From the NCBI GenBank assembly GCA_963691705.1, contig OY829542.1, positions 18,896,579 to 18,960,578 of the forward strand: 64,000 nt of DNA, read 5' to 3'. The notes below the pieces were generated by a model. It was given only the letters and a program-made list of their open reading frames with translations. It was not told the origin of the DNA and did no database searches. The DNA is from Viola odorata. Lineage: Eukaryota > Streptophyta > Magnoliopsida > Malpighiales > Violaceae. Positions 36,216-48,253 of the stretch are shown here, piece after piece. Positions within the stretch are counted from its first letter, which is position 1, and every line of letters starts with the position of its first letter. Both the position numbers and the translations under genes were made by a program.

Positions 36216-38995
36216 CGTGCGTGATTGGACCGCCATCACGCTTCCTAATGTCCACTTGTAAATATATATGCATATGTTGTTGTCTTTTATAGGAACTTGC
36301 GTTCCCCTTCGGTCGAAATGATAAAAAAAACACAAACAAAGCAAAGCAAAAAATATATGTATGCGTGTTTTGTTGTCTTTTATAGGAACTCGCGTTCCCC
36401 TTCGGTTAAAAAATAAATAAACATATTTTTTTTCCAAACATCTTTTATTGTTCTCGGGATAAACGTTAATTCACTTGGTCTTGATAAACCCTATGTCAAA
36501 TCAATAAAATAAGAACTTCTTTCGTAAAACTTACGTGTCAAAATTGTTTAGCTTTAAACGACAAAAGGAAGTGTGGCGTCGGCGGCACCTAGGAGTAGTT
36601 AGGGTTACCCGAACCGCACTTGACCTAACCCCACTAATCCAAGGCTAAGTTTTACAGGAACAAATGATAGATGTGTGCTCTCACATGGTTCAAATAGGCT
36701 AGATTTTCTCCATACACACGAGCGAGGGTGATGAAGAGGCCATTCTCATCTAGAACACTATCCAAGAACTTGATGGCTATTCTTCAAAATGCTATGAGGG
36801 GACCGTCAGAAAGGTGCAACGAGACTTGTAAACTTGGGGGCAAGCGAATGAAGTGACGACCAAAGGAAGGCGTTGAAAAATGTCAAAGCTCATTTTTCAA
36901 GGAAATTGTCCTTTACGTTTTTACAATTTCCCCTTCCGCAATTTATGTTTTCGCAATTTACATTTCCGCAGTTTTACATTTCAGGTGCAACGAGGCTTGT
37001 AAACTTGGGGGCAAGCAAGTGGAATGACGACCAAAAAGAGGTGTCGAAAAATGTCAAAACTCATTTTTCAGGAAAGTTGTCCTTTTACATTTTTGCAATT
37101 TCCGTTTCCGTAATTTATGTTTTTGCAATTTACATTTCCACAATTTTAAAATTCCCGCAATTTACGTGCTGCAAGAGCGCGTGTGTAATGACTGTTAAGT
37201 TTCTTAGTTTTGCCAAAAACAAATATACATATATCACTCGGTTTAAAAGAAAAAAAAGAAAAGAAAGAAAGAAAGGAAAAAGAAAAAAAAACTAAACTAC
37301 GTTTTCTAAACATCCCTTAAATTGAGCATGTCATCATAACTTGTGCGTTCATTAGAAGTTGTATAAACATATGAGATTTGGTCTGTTAACTCTTATATCC
37401 ACGATATGTTTAGATGTAAGCAATCGCAAAACATATCCCTGTGAGTATTTTGGGCCTTCATGCCTTATTTCCTTCAGAAGTGTAAATGCTAAACTAGGTG
37501 TTAGTTAGATTTGCATAATATCCAGGGTACATGAACAATCAGACATGGGATAACAATAAGATGACATTGGACTTTGCGTTCTCCTCCCCTCTTAATTTAT
37601 TTTTCCAACTCAAACTACATCACCCTACATTCCTTTTGCCACCTAAAAAAAAAACCCTTCAAAAAAAAGAAGAGAAGTTCTTCGCAAACAAATAAACGCT
37701 CAACTAGAATGACCGACCAAAGCACCACGAGCATGTTAAAGATCATTACAAACGGATCAACAAGACGACAAGAAACCCCCCCTCCCCCAAGGGAGACGAC
37801 CCGCGCTAATACGCGGAAGAGTATAGGAAATCAATCAGAAGGCCTTTGCCCGAAAGAACCGAAACAAAGGAAATCACATCTACTTCACTTGTTATTAATA
37901 CCTACAAGAGAAAAAAGGGAAAAGAAAAGGAAAAAATGGGGGAAATCAATAAAAAAAAAAAGGGAGAGAGAAAAGAAAATGCAAAAAGGACAAAAGGAAA
38001 AACGAAAAGAGAGGAAAGAAATATAAAGAAAATGTGTCTCAAGAACCACCAACTCAATAAAAATGGAAGCAAGTGAATCAAGATCGATCAAAGATGACCA
38101 TGAGAAAGAATGTCCCAACAAAAGAAGAAGAACTCGTATACGTTGCTCTTCTCCACCATCAAATCGCCAAAACATCTTTCACCATAATTTGCCCTCATCA
38201 CAATCAGTCAATGAGCGCAAACTCAAACAAAAAACCCAACAACACCACAAACTTTCCCTTTCCATAAAATCTCTCACTTCTTATCTCTTGCAAAGTCCTC
38301 TGGATTCTTAAAAGGCCCATGCATGTGCATCTTCATTTGAAGTCTATTCACTCGGATTGACATTGCAAATTTAATTTTTGTGCTATGTTTATTGCATTTT
38401 TTGGAGTGTAAACACATAACCTAGTTTTCTGAGCGTGAGCGCAAACACTAATATCTAGTGAGGATTGCTTACAACTGCATGTCGTGGGAAAGTCTTGTTC
38501 TTGAGGTCGTTATTTCTTGAATAAGATGTAGACGTTATCTAGACTTAAATCCATCATGTTCATATAACGAAAATTGGACAAACATTTAGCAAAAAAAGAT
38601 GCTTGAATTTATTTTCTTAAACAAAGAAATCATTTTCAAACAAAAACTTGGGGGCAAGCCATGAGTTAAATGTAGGAATGTTTGATATTTCTCGCATTAT
38701 CACTTGCTCTCTCTCTTTTTATCTGTTGCTGCTGCGTGTTTTCTTCCTTCCCATTTACAGGATACAGATATACTTTGGCGGAATCACCACAACCATGGGT
38801 CTTCGATGAAGAAATCGTTGTAAAGCCCTTATCTTGGAAAAAAAAATATCCAATCGACATCGAATGGAGTACGTTACCACTCCCAAATCAAATTCCTATG
38901 GTGAATCAGGCTCCCTCATGTTCAAATCCATTTCAATCCATAACGCACCAACATCCGGAGAGCGATAGCCTCGCACGGACATACGTCTACTTTTC
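36216..38995. other. Non-coding 3' half of the Tat-like element
   Basis: No pol-like frame on either strand. It contains a duplicated segment with TTATAGGAACT and GCGTTCCCCTTCGGT (about 36289-36325 and 36381-36410), a second duplication starting GGTGCAACGAG and CTTGTAAACTTGGG (about 36815-36930 and 36984-37100), and three copies of ACTTGGGGGCAAG (about 36834, 37004 and 38647). The last motif resembles the region before the 3' LTR of some Tat elements and could be a remnant polypurine tract. Purine-rich runs fill 37240-37290 and 37900-38030. Confidence 0.6.
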
Positions 38996-38999
38996 CGCA

Positions 39000-39603
39000 T
39001 CAACTTCCGACAATTGTGGTATCCCCGCTCGGATCTCTTATCTTCATCAACTTTCGACAATTGCGGAATCCCCGCTCGGATCTCTTATCTTCATCAACTT
39101 CCGACAATTGCGGTATCCCCGCTCGGATCTCTTAAACTTCATCAACTTCCGACAATTGCGGTATCCCCGCTCGGATCTCTTAACTTCATCAACCTCCGAC
39201 AATTGCGGTATCCCCGCTCGGATCTCTTATCTTCATCAACCTCCGACAATTGCGGTATCCCCGCTCGGATCTCTTATCTTCATCAACCTCCGACAATTGC
39301 GGTATCCCCGCTCGGATCTCTTATCTTCATCAACCTCCGACAATTGCGGTATCCCCGCTCGGATCTCTTATCTTCATCAACTTCCGACAATTGCGGTATC
39401 CCCGCTCGGATCTCTTATCTTCATCAACCTCCGACAATTGCGGTATCCCCGCTCGGATCTCTTATCTTCATCAACTTCCGACAATTGCGGTATCCCCGCT
39501 CGGATCTCTTATCTTCATCAACCTCCGACAATTGCGGTATCCCCGCTCGGATCTCATCTCTTCATCAAAGTCCGAAGTTTGCGGTATCCCTGCTCGGATC
39601 TCG
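39000..39603 (+). repeat. 47-bp minisatellite, about 12.5 copies
   Basis: The shared core GACAATTGCGGTATCCCCGC recurs at 39009, 39056, 39103, 39151, 39198, 39245, 39292, 39339, 39386, 39433, 39480 and 39527, with a diverged last unit at 39574. All steps are 47 bp except one of 48. The inner units are nearly identical. All three forward frames are free of stops across much of the array; because 47 is not a multiple of 3, each frame cycles through the same peptide every 141 bp. That is a composition effect and not evidence of protein. Confidence 0.95.
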
Positions 39604-39604
39604 T

Positions 39605-39742
39605 CAAACAAACACAGTGGCTTTCAACCACTCAACAAAGCAGTGGCTTTCAACCACTCGACAAACGCATTGGCTTTCAACCACTCAACAACGCAGTGGC
39701 TTCCAACCACTCGACAATGCAGCGGCTTCCAACCACTCGCCA
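39605..39742 (+). repeat. 26-bp minisatellite, 5 copies
   Basis: Units built on CAGTGGCTTTCAACCACT recur at about 39615, 39641, 39668, 39694 and 39720. AGTGG .. CCACT within each unit is an inverted repeat, so each unit can form a small hairpin. Confidence 0.9.
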
Positions 39743-39857
39743 TCTTCCTCACTTTTTGTAACACTTCCCTCAATATCCGACCAAAGGTACGTTGCTTTGA
39801 ACCATAGACGCGTCCCAACTCTCATTTACATAAATCTACATTTTTGCATAATTATTT

Positions 39858-40170
39858 ACTCCTCCTTGAGCGACTACTTTTCCGCATACTATATCTAAAA
39901 TACTCCTCCTTGAGCGAATACTTTCTTGTCTTACTTTCATGTCTATCTAAAAAACTCCTCCTTAAGCGACTACTTTCTTATCTTACTTTCATGTCTATCT
40001 AAAAAGTCCTCCTTGAGCAACTACTTTCTTGTCTTACTTTCATGTCTATCTAAAATACTCCTCCTTGAGCGACTACTTTCTTGTCTTACTTTCATGTCTA
40101 TCTAAATACTCCTCCTTGAGCGACTACTTTCTTGTCTTACTTTCATGTCTATCTAAAATACTCCTCCTTG
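39858..40170 (+). repeat. 52-bp minisatellite, about 6 copies, abutting the 3' LTR remnant
   Basis: Units start CTCCTCCTTGAGCGACTACT and contain CTTACTTTCATGTCTATCTA. CCTCC occurs at 39861, 39905, 39957, 40008, 40060, 40111 and 40163, so steps are 51-52 bp except the first (44). The last unit breaks off after CTCCTCCTTGA, where LTR sequence begins. Confidence 0.93.
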
Positions 40171-41763
40171 ATTTATTGGTACTGATTTGGGTGAGTTATT
40201 TTGAATTGGAGAGAGCTTGGTAGCCGGCCATGGTGGCCGGCATTGTAGAGAAGAAGAAGAAGAAGAAGAGTGGGGTGACGGGAAAGAAAAATGCAAAGGT
40301 GATGGGCCTTGGCCCATCCATGTTTTAAAAATTAAAATTTGGGCTTGGCTTGTGCCAAGCCCATTTTTTAATGCTCAAATTTTCGACGTGGGACCCACTT
40401 ATTTTTCGTCAAAAATATGAAAATATTCGTATGCTTATATAACATGTTAATTTGCATGAAATATCCGTATGCTTTTATTTTTGTGTTTAAACGATATTAA
40501 AAGGCTCGTATGCTATTTTCATTTTTTTAATATCATATGAATCGTTTAAATGTTTGTATTGCTATTTTCATGTTTTAAAAATCGTATGAATTGTTTATAT
40601 GTCCGTATGCCATTTTTGTATTTTAATTATCATAAAAACTATTCGTATGCTTGTATGTTGTAATTAATTTGTTTATGTCATGTTCATTTAATTAAATGCA
40701 TGTTGTAATTAATTTGTTTATGACATGTTTATTTAATTAAATACATGTTGTAATTAATTTGTTTATGCCATGTTTATTTAATTAATTGTCTATTTGTCAT
40801 AAATTAAATAAATGTTTGCATGCGCTTTTCTTATTTATTTATTTTCGAAAACGTTGCTAACACTCTCAATTTGCAAGGAAGATCAAGAGCACGCAATGCA
40901 AGTACGTATTTCTTCTAAGTCTCTTTTATTTATTTAATGTCTTTCGCAAATATTATTTTCATGTATGTTATCTAAAAATGCTAAAAAACTTATAATTATA
41001 TGCATGATAAAATCCATCCACATGCTTACATGTTTACATCACTCGCGTTTAAATGCCATGAGATTAATTATTTTCTTTGTTAAATGCTATGCATGGTGGC
41101 TTCGAATCCCACTCGGTTATATGCATTCACGAAAATGGTACTATGTTAGTATTATCCATGTTAGGATCACTTAGTAATTAATTAATTAATCATGCATGGC
41201 TCGATGAAAAGGGGGAACGTCCGCTCTAGCATAACGAACAAACGGTAACCCCGTCCTTCGTGTCCCGATCAGAAATAACATATCCCAACGAAATATGCTA
41301 AGATGTAACGTCACCTTGGAGGGCCAAATCGTTTCAAAAATGTTTAGATAATCGGAAAGTGACCCAATTCTGGTAAGCGAACTCTGTTGGCACGATCCAA
41401 TCATTGGCCGATGTAAATGATTGGAAAGTGACTTGAGTTCGTGGGAAGAGGAGGTTGACATGCTTCGGTCGTTTAAACAAATATTTGTATATCAAAACTG
41501 TATTCAAACACCTTATAGCCGGTAACCTTTTTAGGGTGTGACTTGGGTGCCTAACACCTTCCCAAGTCCACAATACGACCTCGAACCGTTGTTCAAAGGT
41601 TTAGACCAATTGTGCCTTAGTTTTTTTATTTTTTATGCCATGACGCTTAGGTTCCCTAAACCTTAGAAATTAGGGTGGCGACTTCATTATATTATGCGAA
41701 GCATCCATTTATGCTTAGCATCCGCCGCAAACCTTAAACTCGTTTTTCAAAGGGGGTGCGACA
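40169..41763 (+). repeat. Truncated 3' LTR of the Tat-like element
   Basis: Matches 29383-31034 of the 5' LTR, with scattered substitutions, one AT-rich unit fewer and a few-base deletion near the end. The first 1,426 bp of the LTR are missing. It ends GTGCGACA, followed by the target duplication ATGAT (41764-41768). Confidence 0.93.
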
Positions 41764-41768
41764 ATGAT

Positions 41769-44700
41769 ACAAAACATATAAAAATTTAAAGTGATTAGAT
41801 ATTAATAAATAATAAGTATTAATATATTGAAATGTAATGAATATGTTTAACAATTATCTAGTCAAGAAGTATCGTGCTTCATATCGAGCCTAATATATAC
41901 ACATGAAGAATTTTCAAGTATAATCATGCTTCATACAAAGATAAAATTAGAGCCAGTTTTGGTGGAAAGGAAGCAGACTCTATGCTAAGTCTGGGATAAG
42001 GCGAGGATTCGCAGCGTTGTCCAGAGTCAACTGGATTAATAAGAAGTTGGGTTTGGCCTGAGCCGTGAGCTGGATGCGAGTTGTCTGTTTCCAGAAGAGT
42101 TGTTATGAAGAAATCCTTCTTCGATTAGAACTCTTCCTTGAGTTGTACTCCTATATTCAGTTTAGGAAATTTAAAACAATTAGATTTTATTTGATTTTAT
42201 CCTTACCACCCTAGAACTTTGAAAGAATAAGATTTCTATTTTAAAAGCCGATTGGGAAAAGAGGTCTCTCTCTTCTTCCTCTGCTTTTCTCTCTACTTTT
42301 CTGCCATTGTTGCAGCTCGACTTGGGTTTTATTTTCTTCTTCAATTTAATTACAGTTTTTATGCATATTTATTTCTTTGTTGCTATTATGTCTGTCGTAG
42401 GCTAAACACCTTCTTTTTGGTAAAGATTCTCTGCCCATGATTCGTTGATTGTGAGATCGAATTGTTCTTCCTAAATTCCAAAGCTTATATTTCTATCTTT
42501 TTTAATTAAATGCCAAATTATTCTTGTTTTATTTAAAGCATGATCAACTTCATTTAGAACCTGCATAATTACAGTCTTTCCTTAAAATATTAGAGTCTAC
42601 ATTGTTGAGGGGAATATGAAGGCGACTAACTGATCGACGGGTTAGATTAGAAAAATGGTAGAATCGAGTTTATAAGAGTAGACACATCTCTCTCCCAGAC
42701 CTGGGATAGGTCTCTCCCTGTGTTTTTATCAATCATTCAATTAAATCCTATAAAGTGTCTCTTAGGGTTATTGAGTCGATTAGGGGTTTCTAATAGAGTG
42801 TCTCTTTAGGAATCTTGCGTAGGAGAAGAGTAGGAGATCTAGGTGACCAACCTGATTTTTATAGCCATCCTATAAGTCTTGGTTTTAATATACTTGCATC
42901 AATGATTAATTAGCATGAATCGTGGGTCAGATAGAGTCTTTATTGGGAAGTTTTTACAACTTGAAAACACACAATCATTTTGTTTACTACTTTCATTTAT
43001 TTCTGTTTCTTTAATTAACTGAAGTGAAACACCCTATTATTGGTATTTACCACTTTCATATTTCTAGTCATTACAAAGAATTGAAATTAACCACCGAATT
43101 CCTGAGGAATGATCCTTTCTACCACTTGCTACTGTTTTCATTACAATTGCATGGTGAATTATACTTTAATTAATTTTGACAGTTTTGGCAACCATCAAAT
43201 GTGCCCGCCGTTACCCTGCTGGGGATATCGGATGGTCCGTCGGATGGACCTTCCGGGTGTGGTGCATGGACCTTTCGAGTCAGTCGGATGAGCCTTCTGG
43301 GACCTAACGGGTCCGTTTGGCTGAGCCTTCCGAGGACCTAACGAGTCCGTTTGGCTGAGCCTCCCGTTAGCCTTGTGGGCCCCTGTTACAATAAGATCAC
43401 AGAAAGAGAGCATGTGGATAGATAACTTCTAGAGAGAGTTTTTTCTCCCGCTCTTCTCTCTGCTCCTTTCCTCCTTTTATAGGAGGGTGAAGTGGTGGTA
43501 AAATACTAAAATGCCCTTCTGATATTTATTAGTATTATCAGAGCCTAACCGAAAACCAGCCCGAGTGTTTACCAAGGGCTATCATTTTCGGTGGAGCACG
43601 GGACAAATAATTCAATTGCTTCTAAAGAAGCAGTCAAAAGCATGATGAAGCAATTTATGAAAGTCTCACTCACAAAGCATGGCCGTTAGTTTACTTATAG
43701 ACTTACTGTAGCCCGTTAGCTTTGTAGCTTAGAAAATATATATATGCATATGCATGCCGACAACAATAATAAATTTAAATATAAATGGCATATTTTTATT
43801 TTAAGCCTTACTTGTTTGTTACCACAAACATTGCAAAAAATCAAAAGCTTTAGGAGTGTATACTTATACCTTGAAGCTTTATAGCTCAATTTATCGGATG
43901 ATTTTGCATTACTTTCGGTGGATTATCGTGTAGGTTACAATATAGCATCCGGGAAGACTATCAGGTTGCTTTTCTCATTTCTCCCAGGAAGGATATCGGG
44001 TAGCTTTTCCTTATTGCTTCCAGATAGGTTTCTGGACAACTTTTACATTTCATTTGCAGAGCCTCCGTTTTCACAACCTGCAAAAAATATAAAAGAGCAA
44101 ATGCATCCAGGAAGATTATAGGATTGCTTTTTCACATGGTCACCGGATTACTTTCGGGCTGATATCTTTTTCCTGAAATGTTAGGAGTATAATAATTTTA
44201 ATGGAGAAAACATGAAAAGTAATTTTCTTTCCGTTTAGATATTCTGTAACGGTAAAATTGGATTTAGTGATGTTGTGCACTTTATCGTTCTGTATGATGA
44301 GAAGCCGTTTGTCTGTATTCATTCTTTGAAGACTTTTTGGCTCTATTAGCGTTCCTAAGCCGTACCGTCTAATTCAATAGGACCAAAATGGGTTTTAGAA
44401 GCTCTGCTAGACTTATCAGGTTCTGCTAGCGTTCCTAAATCGTGCCATCGTTAGCATTATCAGAATGGACTTAGGCGGTCTTCTCTAATGAAGTTGTTAG
44501 CATCCCCAGGTAGCACCTAGGTGGCCCAATGGGCTGTGTTGGCATTCTTTAAGCCGTACCACCGGGATGGGCTTAGGAAGCTTTGTAAGATTTTTCGGGA
44601 CCAGATACAATGAGGCAATGTGCAAGTGCAATAAATTAGTGTAAGGTTAATGCCGACAAGGCATGAGTCGAGCAGAATAATATACATATTGCCGATACCA

Positions 44701-46475
44701 ATTAAAAGCCATCAATCACCCATCTTTGCTTGTCCACTAAATGAGCCAAGCGTCTGATTTCTTTGCGAAGATCCTAACCTTCGTGGTGGGGAGTGAATGC
44801 GTCGGGATTCCACTAGCAATGAAACTCAGAGAGATCTAAAAAAAAGAACGAATAAACGTTAGGAAAAGTAGATCAGGCCATAAATCTGGATCTTCACATT
44901 TTCTTTCGATACTGAACGTGCTTGGAGCCTTTCTCTACTTGCAAAGCAACCTCTTTCCCTGCATAAAAAGAAGGATGAAATAGTTGAGGATCAATGGGAG
45001 GGGTACAAAATCCGCCACATCTAATCTTGCGTCATCCTTAAAATCAAAAGAAAATCCATACACCAACATAACAATTTATTTAAACGTGAGAAATCAAAGA
45101 GTTTTTTAATCTAAGAATTCCCTATAGAATGAGTCAAATGTTAATGTATGAAAAAAATGAGGTAACAGAGATGAGAGAGTAGTTTTGTATTTCTTAGAAT
45201 CGGATCCTTTTGAGAGTTTACAAGTGCTCCTTTTATAGCATACATGTAACGTTTAGAACATAAGGACCTATTTTAATGAGCAATAAATAGACTTTAATGA
45301 GAAATAAATGAGGGACTATATGAGGAAGCCTAACAAAATTTTAATTTTGGTAAAATTCTTGGCAATTTAGTTTTAATTTTGGTTAAATAGAGTAGACGGG
45401 GTAGGGAGAGCATCCGAATTAGTCCAACTTTAGATTTACTATTTATTTATTGATCTAACACAAATATTAATCTAACATCTAATATTTCAATTTTTTTATT
45501 TATTTAATCTAACACGCTCACAACTAGTCTAACATCTTAATTCCACTCATCACTATGGGTGTAAGAACTAGAACTAGCTTAGAATCGGTGAGGGGATAGA
45601 TTCAAGATTTTAAAGTCCAATTGGGGTCGGACTGTGATTAGACTAGGCTTTTGAAAAAGTACAAACTTAAAAAATCGGAACTATAATATAGTGTACTTTT
45701 AAATTTATATAGTATAGTATACACATAGATAATTCATGTAAACAAAAAATATAAAAATATTTCTACTAAAAAATAAAGAATATCAAAATATTCATACAAA
45801 GAATTTTCTAGATGAAAAAAATATAAGTTAACAACTAATTATATTTTAACAAATGTATTTATGTGGTAAAAATGAATGAAGAAAATGTCTAGGAACTTTA
45901 TTCAATTTTATTAATTTTCATTTTTTAAGAAAATTATAAATAAATTTGAAGTCTAGAATTTGAGAATATTTCGGATTATATCCATAAATAAAATCTAATT
46001 TACTAATTGCATAAAGTATAAATACTCCTACAATTTAATCAGCTTATTGGATTAATTATTTTATAGATGTGGATAATTACTTTAGTTAAACCTTACTAGA
46101 TTATTTAAGAATAATCTAAAGATTAGTATAAACATAAAAGTTGGAGTGGTGATGCACAAGAATTTTGATGGTGCAGTGGTACGAAGTCTACGTGTTTATC
46201 AAGAGGCCATGGATTCGAATCTCCCACGGTCACACCTGATGTCTATTTATTTATGCATTATTTTTATTAATGTTCTAACATTTGATGTAACAATCTAATT
46301 TTGATCCTGGCACTAACACTATTGTAACATATGCTACCATAAACTCAAATAGACTAAAAATAAATGCTCATGAAATCAAAGAGAGATTGGAATTCATATA
46401 AACATGAAGTGGTATAAACAAACTTGTAGGTAGGTTCATATATTCAATGCTTATAAATTAGTTTTGCTTCAAATT
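41769..46475. other. Intergenic region with unclassified old repeats
   Basis: No host gene seen. 41940-43190 reads like part of an old LTR retrotransposon (a CT-rich leader, then GAATTCCTGAGGAATGATCC and a decayed TTTTGGC .. GCCGTTACC stretch like a Ty3 primer site), but no borders were found. At 43270-43370 GACCTAACGGGTCCGTTTGG-like text is repeated twice. 43960-44130 holds loose repeats of GGAAGATTATCGGGTTGCTT. 44350-44600 repeats TAGCGTTCCTAAGCCGTACC in degenerate form. A tRNA-derived SINE lies at 46160-46290. The rest is AT-rich. Confidence 0.45.
46160..46290 (+). mobile_element. tRNA-derived SINE-like element
   Basis: A pol III A box, TGGTGCAGTGG (46169-46179), and a B box, GGATTCGAATC (46211-46221), lie 31 bp apart in the right order, as in tRNA genes and tRNA-derived SINEs. 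The sequence does not fold as a complete tRNA, and a T-rich tail follows. Borders are approximate and no target duplication was established. Confidence 0.6.
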
Positions 46476-47462
46476 CTAAGCATCTATGTATTTCTGAATG
46501 GCGCTAGACAAGGTACCCTTGGGCACTGCACCGATCACACTTTCTTTCTTCTCTCCCTTCTTGAAGAAGAGGACGGTGGGTATGCTCCTTATCCCATATT
46601 TTGTTGCAATGTTCGGGCAGTCGTCGGTGTTGACCGTGTAGCATGCAACCTTTCCTGCATATTCTTTTGCCAACTCTTTTATTATTGGTGCTATCATCCT
46701 GCACGGACCGCACCATGGCGCCCAGAACTCCACCAGCACTGGCGTTTCATTCCCAACCACAAGTTTCTCCCAGCTCGCATCTGTCACCGCTAGAACTGCA
46801 TATAATTTGTACATTCACATTTATTTAATTAGTATATCCACAACTTCAACTGTTAACATCTTTATTACGCTCTCCTCTTTACAATATGTGGATTAAAAAA
46901 CATTATTAACATAAAAGGAAATAAAAATAAGATAAATTGACTAAATTATTTATGTTGATATTAATTTAGCATAACTGACAAGACTGATTGTAATTAAAGT
47001 TACAGCGATAGAGTTAAAAGAAGAAGAAAAGTAATTAATAGTACATTTTTCATTTTTTTTTCTCTAAAACGATAGATATTATGAACAAATTGAATAAGTT
47101 TATAGAAACACATAATCCAAGTAGTATATCGAATTAATTTCGGTAAGTACTTAAATAATAGAATGTAAGACTATAAAATGGATGGAGAAATAAGAAATAG
47201 TGATTGGGAAGTAAGGAAAACCTTCATCTACAGCAGCTTTGCAGACAGTGAGAGGTTTATGGGTTCTGCTTCTTCTGGATAAGTTTGCAAGGAGTGAGGA
47301 TGGTGAGAGTGCCCTACCAGAGGGTAATGAAGATGGATTCAGCCCCCTAAAATTGAGCTTTTCCACAGAAACACCACAAGGATGGTAAGACTGGACAACC
47401 ACACTAGTCCCTCTAGTAGGGCACAGTACTGTACTAACATGGAAACAGTTCTTCGTTGCCAT
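46476..47462 (-). CDS. Chloroplast thioredoxin, m-type (2 exons)
   Basis: Thioredoxin m is a plastid disulfide reductase that receives electrons from ferredoxin-thioredoxin reductase and switches on enzymes such as NADP-malate dehydrogenase in the light. Exon 1 is 47222-47462 and exon 2 is 46476-46795 on the minus strand; the intron has GTTTTC..GCAG ends and the frame is kept, giving 186 residues. The first about 75 residues are rich in Ser and Arg and poor in acidic residues, a typical plastid transit peptide. The mature part has the active site [11 protein letters not shown], the conserved [17 protein letters not shown] with its cis-proline, and the m-type ending [18 protein letters not shown]. 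An extra cysteine in [13 protein letters not shown] is less usual. No lesions are seen. It most resembles the m1/m2/m4 group; the exact subtype is not resolved. Confidence 0.93.
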
Positions 47463-48253
47463 CTTCTCCTCTTGTTCTTCTCTTCACTACTCTGCTTGCT
47501 TGCTTGCTGGTTTACCTCTTTTTTCCTTTTCCAATTTTTTGAAATGCCAAAATCAAATAACATTCTGTGGTGGATGACAAAAAAACAAGGTGTGGCCTTG
47601 ATCTTTTTGGACTTGATGAGTTTCCAAGATTTTTATCACTATTTGTTTATTAATTTCTCCTTTTTTCTTCTTCTTTTTATATCAAAATTTCCTCCAACCC
47701 TTTTGTTTTAATAACTCTCATGTCTCAATTTCTGTTCTCATTTTCTTGGAGTGGATATTCTCATCATATTTTGTGGTGCTACAGACTGGTAGAGTTCATG
47801 TGGATGACATTTTCTAGAGCGTAAAAATTCTAATGTTTCAGGGTACATTTTCTTCCATGCTTTACTGACCCCTCATTGGTTGACCATAATCATATCTCAA
47901 ACTTAAAAAAAAGACAAATCATGATAAAAAAGGAAAAACCATCAAAATGCACATTGATTACTGGTCCAGCTCAGCATTCTGCTGGTTTTATACAATGTAT
48001 TAATACTTAACAACAACAATAACAATATTAACTTATATGTATGGAGCTTAACCAATTTGAAGCAAATACAATGAGTAGAAGAAAGAAAAGAATGAGACCT
48101 CGAGCTGAGATCATTAATTAATTAACAATCCTAATCTTACAATTTTCCTCAATTCAAATATATATATGTATTACTGGCCCTAGGTGGCAAAACTCTGCTC
48201 CTTAGTTCGTCCGAAACCTAGACAGGGTCTCCTGGCTCAAGTCACAAGTTAAC
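47463..48253. other. Intergenic stretch between thioredoxin m and the SKS gene
   Basis: Holds the thioredoxin promoter side and the 3' end of the SKS gene. No additional gene, RNA or repeat seen. A purine-rich run on the minus strand (about 47460-47560) lies just upstream of the thioredoxin ATG and probably belongs to its 5' untranslated region. Confidence 0.5.

Larger units (their letters stand above)
22141..41763 (+). mobile_element. Tat/Ogre-like Ty3 retrotransposon with gag only, interrupted by a Copia element
   Basis: It starts TGTTGCTACCCG (22141) and ends GGGTGCGACA (41763), flanked by the 5-bp target duplication ATGAT (22136-22140 and 41764-41768). The 5' LTR is 22141-23542 plus 29359-31034, about 3.08 kb once the inserted Copia element is set aside. 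The 3' LTR is a 1.6-kb remnant (40169-41763). After the 5' LTR come a primer-binding site, a leader of about 180-bp repeats (32236-34140), a Tat-type gag (34332-36174), about 2.8 kb of non-coding DNA and three minisatellite arrays. No protease, reverse transcriptase, RNase H or integrase is found, so the element depends on a relative. Where they overlap the LTRs differ by only scattered substitutions and a few indels, implying fairly recent insertion. Confidence 0.9.

Noticed and set aside
39000..39603. Regular 47-bp repeat resembling a CRISPR array
   Set aside because: The units are directly adjacent with no unique spacers, and the setting is a plant retrotransposon; it is a minisatellite.
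38682..39898. Long overlapping open frames (up to 359 codons) in all three forward frames
   Set aside because: They result from the 47-bp repeat having no stop in any frame; the predicted peptides are the same repeat read in rotation and match no family.
43170..43260. TTTTGGC .. GCCGTTACC .. CTGGGGA as a Ty3 primer-binding site
   Set aside because: Too decayed and without a matching LTR border or TSD to call an element; only mentioned in the intergenic description.
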